From a virus, in the IMG/VR virus record IMGVR_UViG_3300028840_002524, positions 1-64,000 of that record: 64,000 nt of DNA; one strand, given 5' to 3'. A program made the position numbers and the translations under genes. Every line of letters begins with the position of its first letter. Position 1 is the first letter of the stretch. The notes below the pieces were generated by a model. It saw nothing but the letters and a program-made list of their open reading frames with translations. It was not told the DNA's origin and ran no database searches. Below, in pieces: positions 52,638-62,324 of the stretch.

Positions 52638-53407
52638 ACCTGTGCAACGGCCTGTGGGCCGCCATCGTTGTTGACACCAAGGACCCCCTGGGGTCCAGGC
52701 GCGTGAAGGTCCGCGTGCCCGAGCTCCACGGGACCGTCCAGGATCAGACGATCAAGGACGTAAACCTGCCGTGGGCGCGGCCGTGCTTCCCGTACGGCGG
52801 CCCGACATACGGCGATGATTTCGTTCCGGGCCTCCAAGCGCAGGTGTGGGTGGCATTCGAGCACGGGGACCCGCAATCCCCTATATGGGTCGGATGCGTC
52901 TACGCCAGCGGCGAGGGGCCTGCCCCGGAGTTCGCCCAGGTCGGCCCGGCGAACCAGCAGCCCAAGGGGAACTACCGCCGCACAGAGGGCGGGTGGTTCG
53001 TGGGCGTGATCGAGAGCGCCTCGACCAAGGTGTACCGGGCCAAGTCGCCCACGGGGATGCTCGTGGAGGTCGATGAGTCGGCCAAGAAGGTGACCGTCCA
53101 GACGGCCACGGGGTTCAAGCTGGAACTCGATGAGAGTTCGAGTACCGTGGTCCTCCAGGACGCGACCGGGAACAAGATTGAACTCAAGACCACCGACGGC
53201 GGTATCACCCACGCGGTCAAGGCCCTCCTCGAAGCGCCATTGATCGCCCTTGGGCAGGCAGCAGCCGAACCCGTCGTGAAGGGGACCAGTTTTCTCGCGG
53301 CGTTCATCGGGCATACGCACCCGGGCGTAACGTCGGGACCGGCCTCGACAGGCCCGGCCACCCCACTACCGCCCTCGATCCTTTCCTCTAAGGTGTTTAC
53401 GGAATGA
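52634..53407 (+). CDS. Baseplate spike protein, gpV/gp5-like (257 aa)
   Basis: The frame is open far upstream, but the ATG at 52634 overlaps the hub stop (ATGA) and starts a good gp5/gpV N-terminus: CNGLWAAIVVDTKDPLGSRR, VKVRVPELHG and the OB-fold part (GDDFVPGLQAQVWVAFEHGD, PQSPIWVGCVYA). Repeated beta strands (KVTVQTATGFKLELDESSST, VVLQDATGNKIELKTTDGGI) form the needle-like beta-helix. GHTHPGVTSGPASTGPA near the end resembles the metal-binding tip. No lysozyme domain is present, unlike T4 gp5. Confidence 0.85.
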   Translation: MNLCNGLWAAIVVDTKDPLGSRRVKVRVPELHGTVQDQTIKDVNLPWARPCFPYGGPTYGDDFVPGLQAQVWVAFEHGDPQSPIWVGCVYASGEGPAPEFAQVGPANQQPKGNYRRTEGGWFVGVIESASTKVYRAKSPTGMLVEVDESAKKVTVQTATGFKLELDESSSTVVLQDATGNKIELKTTDGGITHAVKALLEAPLIALGQAAAEPVVKGTSFLAAFIGHTHPGVTSGPASTGPATPLPPSILSSKVFTE

Positions 53408-53817
53408 GCCTCGACCTCAGCCCTATCAGCGGCGTTTGGACCGGCCCGGCGTTCCCCTTCCGCCACGGGGTGGCAGGGGTGCTCGGCCCGAAGTCCGATG
53501 ATGATGTGCTCGCCACGGCGATCCAGATCACGCTCAAGACCCGGAAAGGGTCCTGGAAGCCTGATCCGAGCTTCGGTTCGTTCGTCTGGGACCTCCTCTT
53601 CGAGCCCCTCGATCCGATCACCGAGCAACTTGTCAAGTATTACACCGTGAAAGACATCACGGATCAGATACCCTATGTGGAAGTCACGAGCGTGTCGGTG
53701 GCTTCGTTCCCGGATGACCACCTCGTGGAAGTGAAAATCGCCTACAAGCGGCAGAGCGATGCCACCGACAGCATCAAGCAGACTGCCGTTGTTTTTGACA
53801 AGCAAAGGGCGGCGTGA
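53404..53817 (+). CDS. Baseplate wedge protein, gp25/gpW-like (137 aa)
   Basis: ATGA overlap with the spike gene. The size, ISGVWTGPAFPFRHGVAGVL start, DDDVLATAIQITLKTRKGSW and PDPSFGSFVWDLLFEPLDPI fit the gp25-like family, which anchors the sheath at the baseplate. The next gene is gpJ-like, giving the usual W-J-I order. Confidence 0.8.
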   Translation: MSLDLSPISGVWTGPAFPFRHGVAGVLGPKSDDDVLATAIQITLKTRKGSWKPDPSFGSFVWDLLFEPLDPITEQLVKYYTVKDITDQIPYVEVTSVSVASFPDDHLVEVKIAYKRQSDATDSIKQTAVVFDKQRAA

Positions 53818-56732
53818 TGGCTCTACCCGAAGTCACCCACACGGAGCGCACACAGGACGCGGTTCTCCGGGCCCTGAATAGCCTTGTGCGCGTCCGGTTC
53901 CCGGCAGATTTCAAGGACGTGTTCAAGGCGGGCGTCTCGCAGGGGTGCCTGTCGGCCCTCGCCTGGATGCACGCGCAGCGGTCCTTCTACTACAACCGCC
54001 TTTCCATCAATGCGTTCCTGGAATCCTGCGACGAACGGGAAGCGTGCCGGGCCCTGTGCAAGGCGCTCGGGTACACCATGCGCCCGGCGTCGAGCGCCTC
54101 GGTGGCCGTACGCGCTTACCCCGACCCGCCCCAGACCGTTCCGGTCACGCTTCGCCAGGGCGAGCAAGTCCTCGTGGGCGACCTGATCTTTGAGGTCCCC
54201 ACCGACTACACCATCCCGGCCGGGAAATCCGTGTGGCCCGACGATACGACCGACAACATCATCTCCCTGGTTGAGGGCTCGACGGCCGAGGACGAGTTCG
54301 TCGGCGACGGGTCCGCGTTCCAGGAGTTCGAGGTGTCCAAGGACGGCGTGATCGACGGTAGCGTGGTCGTGACGATTGCGGGGGAAGTCTGGGACATCGT
54401 GGAATCGGTGATTTTCACCGAGGGTGACGGCTACGGCCGGGACATTTACGAGGGGGACGGCCTCGACAACCAGACGTACGACCTCGCCCTTCTCTACGCG
54501 ATCATAGACCCCGACAGCGAGGACGCCCCCATCATCCTGGTGGACGGCACGCGGTGGCTCCTCGTTAGCTCCTTCACAGGTGCGGCCGAGGAAGTGACGG
54601 TCACGCAGACTGTGGACGGCTTGTCCACCGTGGCTTTCGGTCTCGCGGCCGACGGCTCGGCCCCCGTGAACGGGGCACAGATCGACGTGATCTACCAGAT
54701 CAGCGGGCCGCAGCAGCGGGTGGAGCTCAAGTACGACGATGACGACCGGGCCACGGTTGTGGCAGGAGACGGCGATTCGGGGCTCATCCCGGCCACCGGC
54801 GCGGCCGTTGTGGTCTCCTACCGCGTGGGCGGCGGCACACAGGGCAACATCGACATCGGGGCCCTGGACACCACGATTCGGGGGTATCTCCCGGACGGAA
54901 AGCAAATCAACGTGCGGCTGTACAACTATGAGCCCGGGAGCGGCGGCGAGGATCGAGAGACCCTCGACCACGCCAAGTTCTACGCCCCTCGGGTGGCGAA
55001 GAGCAATGACCGGGCCGTCCGCAAGGAGGACTACGACGCCCTGGGCTCGACCTACATCGACGCGCTCTACGGCGCCCCGGCCTACGCTTCGGCGAAGCTC
55101 AAGCAGGACAAGCCCGAGCGAAACGAGGTCGAGGTGGCTGTCTGGAGCCGGGACGCCAACGGGCGACTCGCCACGGCACAGGACGCGCTCAAGGAGGCCC
55201 TCCGGGGGTACCTCCTCACCAAGCGGGTGGAAACCGTCTACATCACCATGGTGGACGGGACCGTGCTCTACTTCGATGTGGAACTCGGGGTGTCCCTCTA
55301 CACGGGGTATTACTCCGACACGGTGTTCTCCTCCATTCAGACGGCGCTTCAAACCTTTTTCAACTCGGCCCTCGTGAAGCCCGGGGATGACCTGTCGATC
55401 TCGCAGCTCTACGAAGTCCTCCAACAGGTGGAGGGCGTCTATCGGGTGGTGATCTACAACCTCACCGGGACCCTCCAGATGCTCCTGGAGCTGACAGGGG
55501 ATGGCACCACGCAGGCGTTCACGGATCGACTCGTGAAGCCCGACGGCCTCGACATCCAGGGGAACTCGGTCCAGATCAAGACACCGAATCAGGCCAGCCC
55601 GACCCAGACCGTCACGGATGACGGCGACGGGGCGCTCATCGGCGACGTGGACCCCCTCGGCACCAACACGATCAACTACGACACGGGCGAGTTCACGGTC
55701 ACCTTCGGGACGGCCCCCGACTCGGGTGCGGCCATCTACGTCGAAGCCCGCTATGTGTCGAACCTGGAATGGGAGGAGACCCTCGACTCATCCGACGGCG
55801 CCCTCTCCTCCATCGACGTGATCTCGGAGTATTTCCCCATCACCAAGACGCCCCCGAGAGGGGTGGCGTTCGGGCAGACTGTCCAGTTCACCGTCCCCGA
55901 GGAGCTCCAGCCCGTGGTTCCTGGGCGCCTGTTCCTCATCGGGGGATACGGAACCGGCGAGCTCATCGCCTACGACGACGGCGCGGGGAACATCGCGGGC
56001 GACGTGGATGGCACCTACACCAACGAGATCGACTACGAGACCGGTCTCGTGTCCTTCCGCTGGAACGCGGTGCCCCCGGACTCGGGCGGAATTGGCACCA
56101 CCATCACAGTGAGCCCGGTCCCGGACGGGGTTACCACCTCGTTTACCTGGACAGCGGCCGCCATCGGGTGGGCGGCCATTCTGGCAACCGGTCTGTACGA
56201 GGGGCGCCTCAAGATCGACTTCTCGACGGCCTGGGCAGCGTCCGGATTCCGGGATGCGTTCGACAACTGGCAGGGGCGTCTCGACGGCCTGGACCTGGAC
56301 CACTTCGAAATCCCGACCATCGACTACGCGGCCGGTACCGGCACCCTCAAGTTCTTGTCGGCCCCGCAGGCCGGGGAGCCCGCTGTGGTGCCCATCACCC
56401 TCGCGCCCGTCACGGTAATGCTGTACTCGAACTTCGTGTGGTACGTGAAAACGCTGGCGGCGGCCGGTCACGACCATTTCCTCTACGCGGACAACGAGGG
56501 GCGGCTCTGGGGGCAGCCTGCGGCGTCTTATCCGACGAACCAACTCATCCACGCCACAGGCCACCTCATCGCCGACCTCGCCTCCGGGCCGGTGGTCTCG
56601 GGACGTACCCCGATCATCTCCTACGACGCATGGAGGCAGTCGAACAAGCGCGACATCCCGGTGGACTCCCTGGAGATCGGCGGCCTCGGCACCGTTCTCT
56701 CCGAGGAGCTTGAGAAGGAGATCGACCTCTAA
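53817..56732 (+). CDS. Baseplate wedge protein, gpJ/gp6-like (971 aa)
   Basis: ATG at 53817 overlaps the previous stop (TGATG); a GTG at 53814 is also in frame. The core has gpJ/gp6 features: GGTQGNIDIGAL, DHAKFYAPRVAKSNDRAVRK, EDYDALGSTYIDAL and QTFFNSALVKPGDDLSISQL. It is much longer than P2 gpJ because of several inserted domains, including two copies of the recurrent beta module (55570-55745: DDGDGALIGDVDP, TNTINYDTGEFTVTF; 55900-56100: DDGAGNIAGDVDGTYTNEID). It forms the wedge ring together with the gpI-like protein. Confidence 0.8.
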   Translation: MALPEVTHTERTQDAVLRALNSLVRVRFPADFKDVFKAGVSQGCLSALAWMHAQRSFYYNRLSINAFLESCDEREACRALCKALGYTMRPASSASVAVRAYPDPPQTVPVTLRQGEQVLVGDLIFEVPTDYTIPAGKSVWPDDTTDNIISLVEGSTAEDEFVGDGSAFQEFEVSKDGVIDGSVVVTIAGEVWDIVESVIFTEGDGYGRDIYEGDGLDNQTYDLALLYAIIDPDSEDAPIILVDGTRWLLVSSFTGAAEEVTVTQTVDGLSTVAFGLAADGSAPVNGAQIDVIYQISGPQQRVELKYDDDDRATVVAGDGDSGLIPATGAAVVVSYRVGGGTQGNIDIGALDTTIRGYLPDGKQINVRLYNYEPGSGGEDRETLDHAKFYAPRVAKSNDRAVRKEDYDALGSTYIDALYGAPAYASAKLKQDKPERNEVEVAVWSRDANGRLATAQDALKEALRGYLLTKRVETVYITMVDGTVLYFDVELGVSLYTGYYSDTVFSSIQTALQTFFNSALVKPGDDLSISQLYEVLQQVEGVYRVVIYNLTGTLQMLLELTGDGTTQAFTDRLVKPDGLDIQGNSVQIKTPNQASPTQTVTDDGDGALIGDVDPLGTNTINYDTGEFTVTFGTAPDSGAAIYVEARYVSNLEWEETLDSSDGALSSIDVISEYFPITKTPPRGVAFGQTVQFTVPEELQPVVPGRLFLIGGYGTGELIAYDDGAGNIAGDVDGTYTNEIDYETGLVSFRWNAVPPDSGGIGTTITVSPVPDGVTTSFTWTAAAIGWAAILATGLYEGRLKIDFSTAWAASGFRDAFDNWQGRLDGLDLDHFEIPTIDYAAGTGTLKFLSAPQAGEPAVVPITLAPVTVMLYSNFVWYVKTLAAAGHDHFLYADNEGRLWGQPAASYPTNQLIHATGHLIADLASGPVVSGRTPIISYDAWRQSNKRDIPVDSLEIGGLGTVLSEELEKEIDL

Positions 56733-58756
56733 TGGCTCTTGCGCATCCTATCTTTGTCCCGCTGTATACAAGCGGTACGCCTGTTGGAATCCTCAAGGTG
56801 GTGCAGAGCGGGTTCTCTACCATCTTCGGGAATGAGAACGGGAACTCGAACATCTCTCTTCCAAGCATCATGACGAAGAATGTGTTTGTCTGGGACGGCA
56901 ACATCATTCTTCCCGTGGGGCATTTCTCCACATCGGCACAGGGCGGTGTTCGATTCAACCCAAAAACGGGCACGTTCAACTTTGGGGATCTATACACGTG
57001 GGCCGCGCAGCGTATCCCCCTTGGGGACCGCATCGGGTTCATCAATACTTCCTGGTTCCAGAGCGGGCCATCTCCCCGCTACAGGGATCACGCCGGTGGG
57101 AGCGGTCCCGCAACAACGCCAAATGAGTGGGCGGTGCTCGGGGATACCGTCCACGTGATCGGTAGCTCGCTCGCAATACAGTGGGCGTACCCCTTCACAA
57201 CCACCCCCGGATCGGTCTCGCTCACGGTGAAGAAGCTTTGTCCCTATAAGGGGTTCATGTACGCCTTGGAGTTCCATGGCGGGGGAGCGAGGCTTGCGAA
57301 GTACAATTCTGGGTGGTCGTGGGTCGCCGCCATACAGCCGATCACGGACCAGGGCGACCTACAAGCCAACGGTGCTGGAGCGGCTTTCTTCGAGGCGGGA
57401 GGAAAGCTGTGGTTCTTCGCCTCGTACAACAACGGAGGAACGCAGTGGCACCGCATCTTCGAGGTGGACGAAACGGCCGGGACGTTCACAGAGGACAACA
57501 CCCTCATTCCCTCGGGGTGGAAAGGGGTCCCGACGAACACTACGCGCCGGTGCTTCGACGTGATCGACGACACGGGTGCATCTCGCCTCGTGTACCTCTT
57601 CGCGCACAATGACGCTGGAGCCGGGTGGGATTGCTACGAGTTCGACGGGGTGAACCCCATGAACGATGGCTCGGGCGGCGATGCCCCTGTTTCGAGCGGC
57701 GGCCACCGACTCGGGGCGACGGCCGGGGCTATCTGGGACGAATCCGCCGCTGGATGCCATGTGGAGCAGTCTTTCGACTCGGTGCCGTCCGAGTACGCCA
57801 CAATCAAACACCGTACCTACGACATCGGCGCCAACGCCCCGGCAGACGTGGACCTTCGGTACGAGGACCTGAGCGACCCCACGAGCCGTCCCGTGTTCCC
57901 TGTCTGCTCCGAGAAGACCGGCGTGGGGAGCGAGGGGAAAACCAACCTCATCACGAAACCGGCCGGGATCACAACCCTCGCCGACCTGAACGATGATTTT
58001 TCGGACGACGTGATCGACCCTATCCTGTGGGAGATTGTTAACCCATCTATCCGAGAATCATCCTATGACTTCGGCGGCGGTTCTACGGCAGGCACGCGCA
58101 TCTTCTACTCCATCGTAGAGGGGAGTGGCGAGATCAGGTTCGGCGCGAGCGCACCGACCCCGGCGGTGCAAGCAAATAATGGAATCGGTCTCAAGAGCAG
58201 ATGGGGCATGACGGGGGCTTTCACGGTTCGCGCCAGGATCGCCAACCTCGCAGCTCTGCTCACGCAAGCGAGCCGGTGGTACAAGATGGTCCTCATGGTG
58301 AAGGAGGCCACCAACCAGGGGTACGGAATCTTCTTCTGGCGGAACACGAACGTGTACGCCAAGGCGTTCTCCATGTCCCCCAACAACGTGATCTCCGTGG
58401 GCGCTGACGGCGCCACCCTGATCACGGACGGGATGGACATGGACATATCCCGCGACGCCCTGGGGAATTTCACCATGACGGTGGACGCCAACGGGACTCC
58501 CGAGGTGCTCGCGTCTCCGGGAACGCTCCCTCTCTACACGGGTGAGATGCAGGCTTGGATCGCCGCCTTTACTGAGACCTCCAGCCAGTGGACAGGTTCG
58601 CCCCAGGGACCGGGGTTCTCCGATTTCCAGGTATTCGGCGCGGGCGGCATCGGGCTGTTCGAGGGCGGAGTACAGCATGATTTCATGTGGGATCATGTCC
58701 TGGACCTCGGCGTGGGCCAGAACCTCTCCGCTGTCATTCACGCTGATACGGATTAA
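56732..58756 (+). CDS. Fibre or baseplate protein with propeller-like and lectin-like parts (674 aa)
   Basis: TAATG overlap with the previous stop. The first 400 residues have repeated Trp/Gly-rich strands (GFMYALEFHGGGARLAKYNS, AGGKLWFFASYNNGGTQWHR, GASRLVYLFAHNDAGAGWDC) as in a beta-propeller. Residues about 435-640 (NDDFSDDVIDPILWEIVNPS, GEIRFGASAPTPAVQ, GAFTVRARIANLAALLTQAS, GFSDFQVFGAGG) look like a concanavalin/LamG-type domain. It would suit a carbohydrate-binding appendage. It is placed between gpJ and gpI, so it is probably baseplate-associated. DNA here is slightly less GC-rich. Confidence 0.55.
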   Translation: MALAHPIFVPLYTSGTPVGILKVVQSGFSTIFGNENGNSNISLPSIMTKNVFVWDGNIILPVGHFSTSAQGGVRFNPKTGTFNFGDLYTWAAQRIPLGDRIGFINTSWFQSGPSPRYRDHAGGSGPATTPNEWAVLGDTVHVIGSSLAIQWAYPFTTTPGSVSLTVKKLCPYKGFMYALEFHGGGARLAKYNSGWSWVAAIQPITDQGDLQANGAGAAFFEAGGKLWFFASYNNGGTQWHRIFEVDETAGTFTEDNTLIPSGWKGVPTNTTRRCFDVIDDTGASRLVYLFAHNDAGAGWDCYEFDGVNPMNDGSGGDAPVSSGGHRLGATAGAIWDESAAGCHVEQSFDSVPSEYATIKHRTYDIGANAPADVDLRYEDLSDPTSRPVFPVCSEKTGVGSEGKTNLITKPAGITTLADLNDDFSDDVIDPILWEIVNPSIRESSYDFGGGSTAGTRIFYSIVEGSGEIRFGASAPTPAVQANNGIGLKSRWGMTGAFTVRARIANLAALLTQASRWYKMVLMVKEATNQGYGIFFWRNTNVYAKAFSMSPNNVISVGADGATLITDGMDMDISRDALGNFTMTVDANGTPEVLASPGTLPLYTGEMQAWIAAFTETSSQWTGSPQGPGFSDFQVFGAGGIGLFEGGVQHDFMWDHVLDLGVGQNLSAVIHADTD

Positions 58757-59746
58757 ATGAGCGACTACCAGACAACTCGGGGGAACAACCTCGGTATTCA
58801 AACCGAGTACAAGTATGGGCCGTCCCATAGCAAGACGCTCGGGATCTACGAGCTCAATGCCTACGGACCCGCGCTCGCAGCCGAGGTCGGGGTGGACTCT
58901 CGGAACACCACGTACATTCGGATTCTGACCGCGACGCAGCGCCCCTCCACCAACATCCTCGACGTGAGCGGCCTGATCTACGATGACCAGGGCCTCGTGA
59001 TGACCCTCAAAAAGGTCCAGTACGGCCCGTCCGAGAGCGGCCCGTGGACGGATGGAACGATCCTGTCGGCCGACCCGGGCTACAATTTCCCGCCGGGCGC
59101 CGTTCCTGCCGGGACGCCGTACAACGTGCCTGTGGACATCCTCGGCGCCGCCAGCGGCGACAAGTGGTTCCGGATCGAGATGGACTACGATTCGACGACC
59201 ACGGAGCACGTTCAAGGGCCTTTCCCCTTCACGGCCTTTGCGCCGGTGCCGGGGCTTCCCGATTTCCTCACGGTGCCCGAAACAAGCAGGACGGGGGACT
59301 ACCGCATCGAGTGGGGAGCGGGCATCCTCACCGATTACTACGAGCTCGAAGAGGCCACAAACGAGGATTTCACCGACGCCCACCTCGTGGCGACGGGCGT
59401 GGTGTTCGAGTACGAAGTGACCGACAAACCGGACGGGGAGTATTACTACCGCGTCCGTGGGGTGAATGCTTTCAACGTCGGGCCGTGGCTCGTAGGGGAC
59501 AACCCGGTGCAGGTCCTCCCGCCCGAGCCTCCGTCGCTGTTGACGGTGCCCGAGCAGTCCACCACGGGGGCCTACCGTATCTCCTGGACGCCTTCCGAGG
59601 CGGCCGAGTGGTACGAGGTCCAGGAGGACAAGAACCAGTCCTTCCCGAACCCCACTCAAATCTACAGGGGGGAAGGGCTTTTCGTTGACGTGACCGGCCG
59701 CACGGACGGCCGATATTACTACCGCGTGCGGGCAGGGAGAGGCTAA
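58757..59746 (+). CDS. Fibronectin-III-repeat structural protein (329 aa)
   Basis: It starts directly after the previous stop. Two related repeats in the C-terminal half (LTVPETSRTGDYRIEWGAGI ... DGEYYYRVRGVNAFNVGPW and LTVPEQSTTGAYRISWTPSE ... DGRYYYRVRAG) have the fibronectin type III pattern. The N-terminal half (TYIRILTATQRPSTNILDVS; GLVMTLKKVQYGPSESGPWT) is another beta domain. FN3 domains are common in phage baseplate and fibre proteins and often bind sugars weakly. It overlaps the gpI-like gene by TAATG. Confidence 0.65.
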   Translation: MSDYQTTRGNNLGIQTEYKYGPSHSKTLGIYELNAYGPALAAEVGVDSRNTTYIRILTATQRPSTNILDVSGLIYDDQGLVMTLKKVQYGPSESGPWTDGTILSADPGYNFPPGAVPAGTPYNVPVDILGAASGDKWFRIEMDYDSTTTEHVQGPFPFTAFAPVPGLPDFLTVPETSRTGDYRIEWGAGILTDYYELEEATNEDFTDAHLVATGVVFEYEVTDKPDGEYYYRVRGVNAFNVGPWLVGDNPVQVLPPEPPSLLTVPEQSTTGAYRISWTPSEAAEWYEVQEDKNQSFPNPTQIYRGEGLFVDVTGRTDGRYYYRVRAGRG

Positions 59747-60972
59747 TGGGAAGCGTAAGCGCATGGGCCTCTGGAACGAACTCCTGTGAGGTACGGCTCA
59801 CACCCGTTCCGGACCTCTACAACCTCCTCCCCCGCGAGATCATCGAGCGAGATCAGGAGACGGGACACGTCACCTACCTCGACTACTGGGATGATCCCGA
59901 GGAGAGCGGGGTCGAGATATGGGATGACGCCGGGGCCATCTGGGACCGGACCGGATACAAGCCCGTGCTCGAATCCCTGTTCTGGGTGATGGAGCAGGAG
60001 AGCCGCGAGGACCTCATCGCCCTGGAGGACCTGGAGGATCTTCGGGACCCGGACAAGTGCCCGGCCGAGTTCCTCCCGGTCTGGATGCGCTCCCTCGGCC
60101 ACGCCGTCGAGGAGGGCCTCTCGGAGACCGCGCAGCGCGAGACTCTCAAGGCCATCATTCCCCTGAACAAGATCCGGGGAAAACCCCTCTCGTACGTGAT
60201 TTTCTTCCGCATGATCGGCTACCGGATCGTCCAGTGGCCCCTGTGGAAAAAGGAGATTCACGAGGCCCAGGACCGCTACGCCCGCTCCCGCTACGAGACG
60301 GTGACGGCCGTGACGGGGGAAGTTCTCGCCACCATCCCGGTGGGGGCGACGGCCCAGTCACCCATCCGCCCTACCTCCTTCCGCTGCACCGATGGCGTGG
60401 AGACATTCCGGGACGATGGAGAGGGGAACCTGATCGGGAACCAGGGCGGCGACGGCTCTATCATTTACGCCACGGGGGTGTACAGGATAAACTTCGATGC
60501 TGGACCGGCGGGCGCCGTCACGGCCGACTACGACCGCGTGGACGATGAGTACCCCTACCACGCGGCCCGAATCGACCTGGACGTGTACATCACCCCGATC
60601 TCGGGACCGCCGCCCACGGTGGTGGACGCCTCCTTCGTGAAGCAAGTGCTGGACCGCCTCGATGAGGTGAACCCCATCCACGTGCTTCTGAGGAACCTGT
60701 CCTTCATCCTCGAAGAATCGGACGAGCTAATCAACTTCGCCAACGACGCGATGATGTGCGGGCCGCACATGGCCGAGGAGGTCATTTCTACTGAGTGGAA
60801 CTTCTTCACGGGAGACCTCGGAGCCGAGGGGGAGGACTCCCATCTGATCATTGATCAGAGCAACGGGTTCCGCTTCTGTATCCTCGACGATCTCGCCAAT
60901 ATCGTGTGCCCGGCGAGCGATATAATGGAAATCACCAGCACCCCCGCGCAGCCGCATGATGGGGTCTGGTAG
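59746..60972 (+). CDS. Tail protein I-like baseplate protein (408 aa)
   Basis: TAATG overlap with the previous gene. DLYNLLPREI near the start, DPDKCPAEFLPVWMRSLGHA, VEEGLSETAQRETLKAIIPL and NKIRGKPLSYVIFFRMIGYR are the hallmarks of P2 gpI-like proteins. Residues about 206-265 are another copy of the recurrent beta module (SPIRPTSFRCTDGVETFRDD; GEGNLIGNQGGDGSIIYATG). The C-terminus has an extra domain (WNFFTGDLGAEGEDSHLIID). It should cap the wedge and attach fibres. Confidence 0.75.
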   Translation: MGSVSAWASGTNSCEVRLTPVPDLYNLLPREIIERDQETGHVTYLDYWDDPEESGVEIWDDAGAIWDRTGYKPVLESLFWVMEQESREDLIALEDLEDLRDPDKCPAEFLPVWMRSLGHAVEEGLSETAQRETLKAIIPLNKIRGKPLSYVIFFRMIGYRIVQWPLWKKEIHEAQDRYARSRYETVTAVTGEVLATIPVGATAQSPIRPTSFRCTDGVETFRDDGEGNLIGNQGGDGSIIYATGVYRINFDAGPAGAVTADYDRVDDEYPYHAARIDLDVYITPISGPPPTVVDASFVKQVLDRLDEVNPIHVLLRNLSFILEESDELINFANDAMMCGPHMAEEVISTEWNFFTGDLGAEGEDSHLIIDQSNGFRFCILDDLANIVCPASDIMEITSTPAQPHDGVW

Positions 60973-60980
60973 GAGGGACC

Positions 60981-61442
60981 ATGGCAATATCGACAGCGAC
61001 ACCTGAGTACACATTCGACATCCCGGCGACCAAGGCCGCCCTCCTGTCGGCGCTCGTGCGGCAGAACTTCAACGCTCTCGGGAGCCTGAACCTTACGACG
61101 GACGCGGCCTACCCGCCGAATCCTCGCCAGGGGCTCCCGCGCATCCTCGCCACCGACATCACAAACGTGAAGCTCCAGCTTTACTTGAATGGCGCGTGGA
61201 CGGACATTATCCAGCACCTTGAGTCCACGGACCCGGTGCCTCACAAGGTAATCGTGGCTGTCGCCGCCCCCGGCGCGGCCGCGTGGACCATAGACCACAA
61301 CATCGGGAGCAGAGTCATCGCCCAGGCGTATGACGGTGCTTGGAACCTCCTCAGTCCCACGGCCGTGCAGCAGCCGACCGTGAATAGGGTTACATTCAAC
61401 TTCGCCGGGGCTCAGTGGGGCTTCGCCGTCTGCATCGGATAG
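60981..61442 (+). CDS. Small tail-fibre-associated protein (153 aa)
   Basis: TAGGAGGGACC precedes the ATG. The N-terminal half is helical with FDIPATKAALLSALVRQNFN; the C-terminal half (HKVIVAVAAPGAAAWTIDHN, IGSRVIAQAYDGAWNLLSPT, VNRVTFNFAGAQWGFAVCIG) is a beta domain with the pattern often found at the ends of phage fibre proteins. It is probably a fibre component or tip. Confidence 0.55.
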   Translation: MAISTATPEYTFDIPATKAALLSALVRQNFNALGSLNLTTDAAYPPNPRQGLPRILATDITNVKLQLYLNGAWTDIIQHLESTDPVPHKVIVAVAAPGAAAWTIDHNIGSRVIAQAYDGAWNLLSPTAVQQPTVNRVTFNFAGAQWGFAVCIG

Positions 61443-61451
61443 GAGAATGAG

Positions 61452-62315
61452 ATGAGCGACAAGGCACGCAACCGGCTCGCACGGGGCCTCCTGGCCCGGG
61501 TAAAACCGGCCCAACCGAGCAGGCCGAAAGCGGGGAAAAATCTCTTCACGCACGGGGAATCTTCCGATCTCGGACCCACAGCCCGTGGGGAGGTTCGGAT
61601 CACAGCCATCCCGGTGGACCCTGAGACGGGAAAGCCCGTGGGGAAGCCCGAGGTGCTCCACGAGGACAAGAACCTCGTCGTGACGCAGGCCCGTGACCTC
61701 ATGGCTGCGATGGCGGCCGGGGTCGCCAACAGTGCCTTGAATTACATCGAGCTGGGCGATCCCTCCCCCGCAGCAGCCCCGGCCCTGTCAGACACCAACC
61801 TCCAGCAGACCACGGGGCAGCGCAAGGCGTCGGCCCTGGTAGTCACGGGGAACGCGGTCAAGGCCACGTCTCTCTGGCTCGCGGGCGAGGGCAACGGGCT
61901 GACCTACACCGAGGCAGGGCTGTTCACCGGACCCTTCGGCGCAGGCACGATGTTTGCCCGGAAATCCGGGTTCTCCATCGCCAAGACAGCGAGCTTCCAG
62001 CTCCAATTCGAATGGACGATCATCTTCGACGTGCAGGACGCCACGAACTCCGGGTGCACCGGCGTGGCCCTCACGGGTGCTTCCGACCCTGAGCAGCGGT
62101 ACATCTTCATCGGGGCGGGCGGGGAGTCCCAGGTCGTGGTCCCCATTGACTTCGTGATCGGTTCATACCGCCTGGAATTCTTCCTGAACGGCCAGAGGAT
62201 GGTGCCCACCCGGCAGTACAACGAGGCCGCCATCGGGGCGAACAAGGGTGTCAACTTGATCGCGTTCACCCTGAACCTGAACGACGTGTGTTATTTCCGG
62301 TACATCCGGTCGTAG
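61452..62315 (+). CDS. Tail fibre-like structural protein (287 aa)
   Basis: GGAGAATGAG lies before the ATG. After a basic N-terminus (ARNRLARGLLARVKPAQPSR), the sequence KNLVVTQARDLMAAMAAGVA, SALNYIELGDPSPAAAP and NGLTYTEAGLFTGPFGAGTM resembles phage fibre and baseplate-associated proteins with this start. FTHGESSDLG echoes the STHGENSAL repeat of the first giant protein. The C-terminus (YRLEFFLNGQRMVPTRQYNE) is beta-rich. Confidence 0.55.
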   Translation: MSDKARNRLARGLLARVKPAQPSRPKAGKNLFTHGESSDLGPTARGEVRITAIPVDPETGKPVGKPEVLHEDKNLVVTQARDLMAAMAAGVANSALNYIELGDPSPAAAPALSDTNLQQTTGQRKASALVVTGNAVKATSLWLAGEGNGLTYTEAGLFTGPFGAGTMFARKSGFSIAKTASFQLQFEWTIIFDVQDATNSGCTGVALTGASDPEQRYIFIGAGGESQVVVPIDFVIGSYRLEFFLNGQRMVPTRQYNEAAIGANKGVNLIAFTLNLNDVCYFRYIRS

Positions 62316-62324
62316 GAGTAAGCC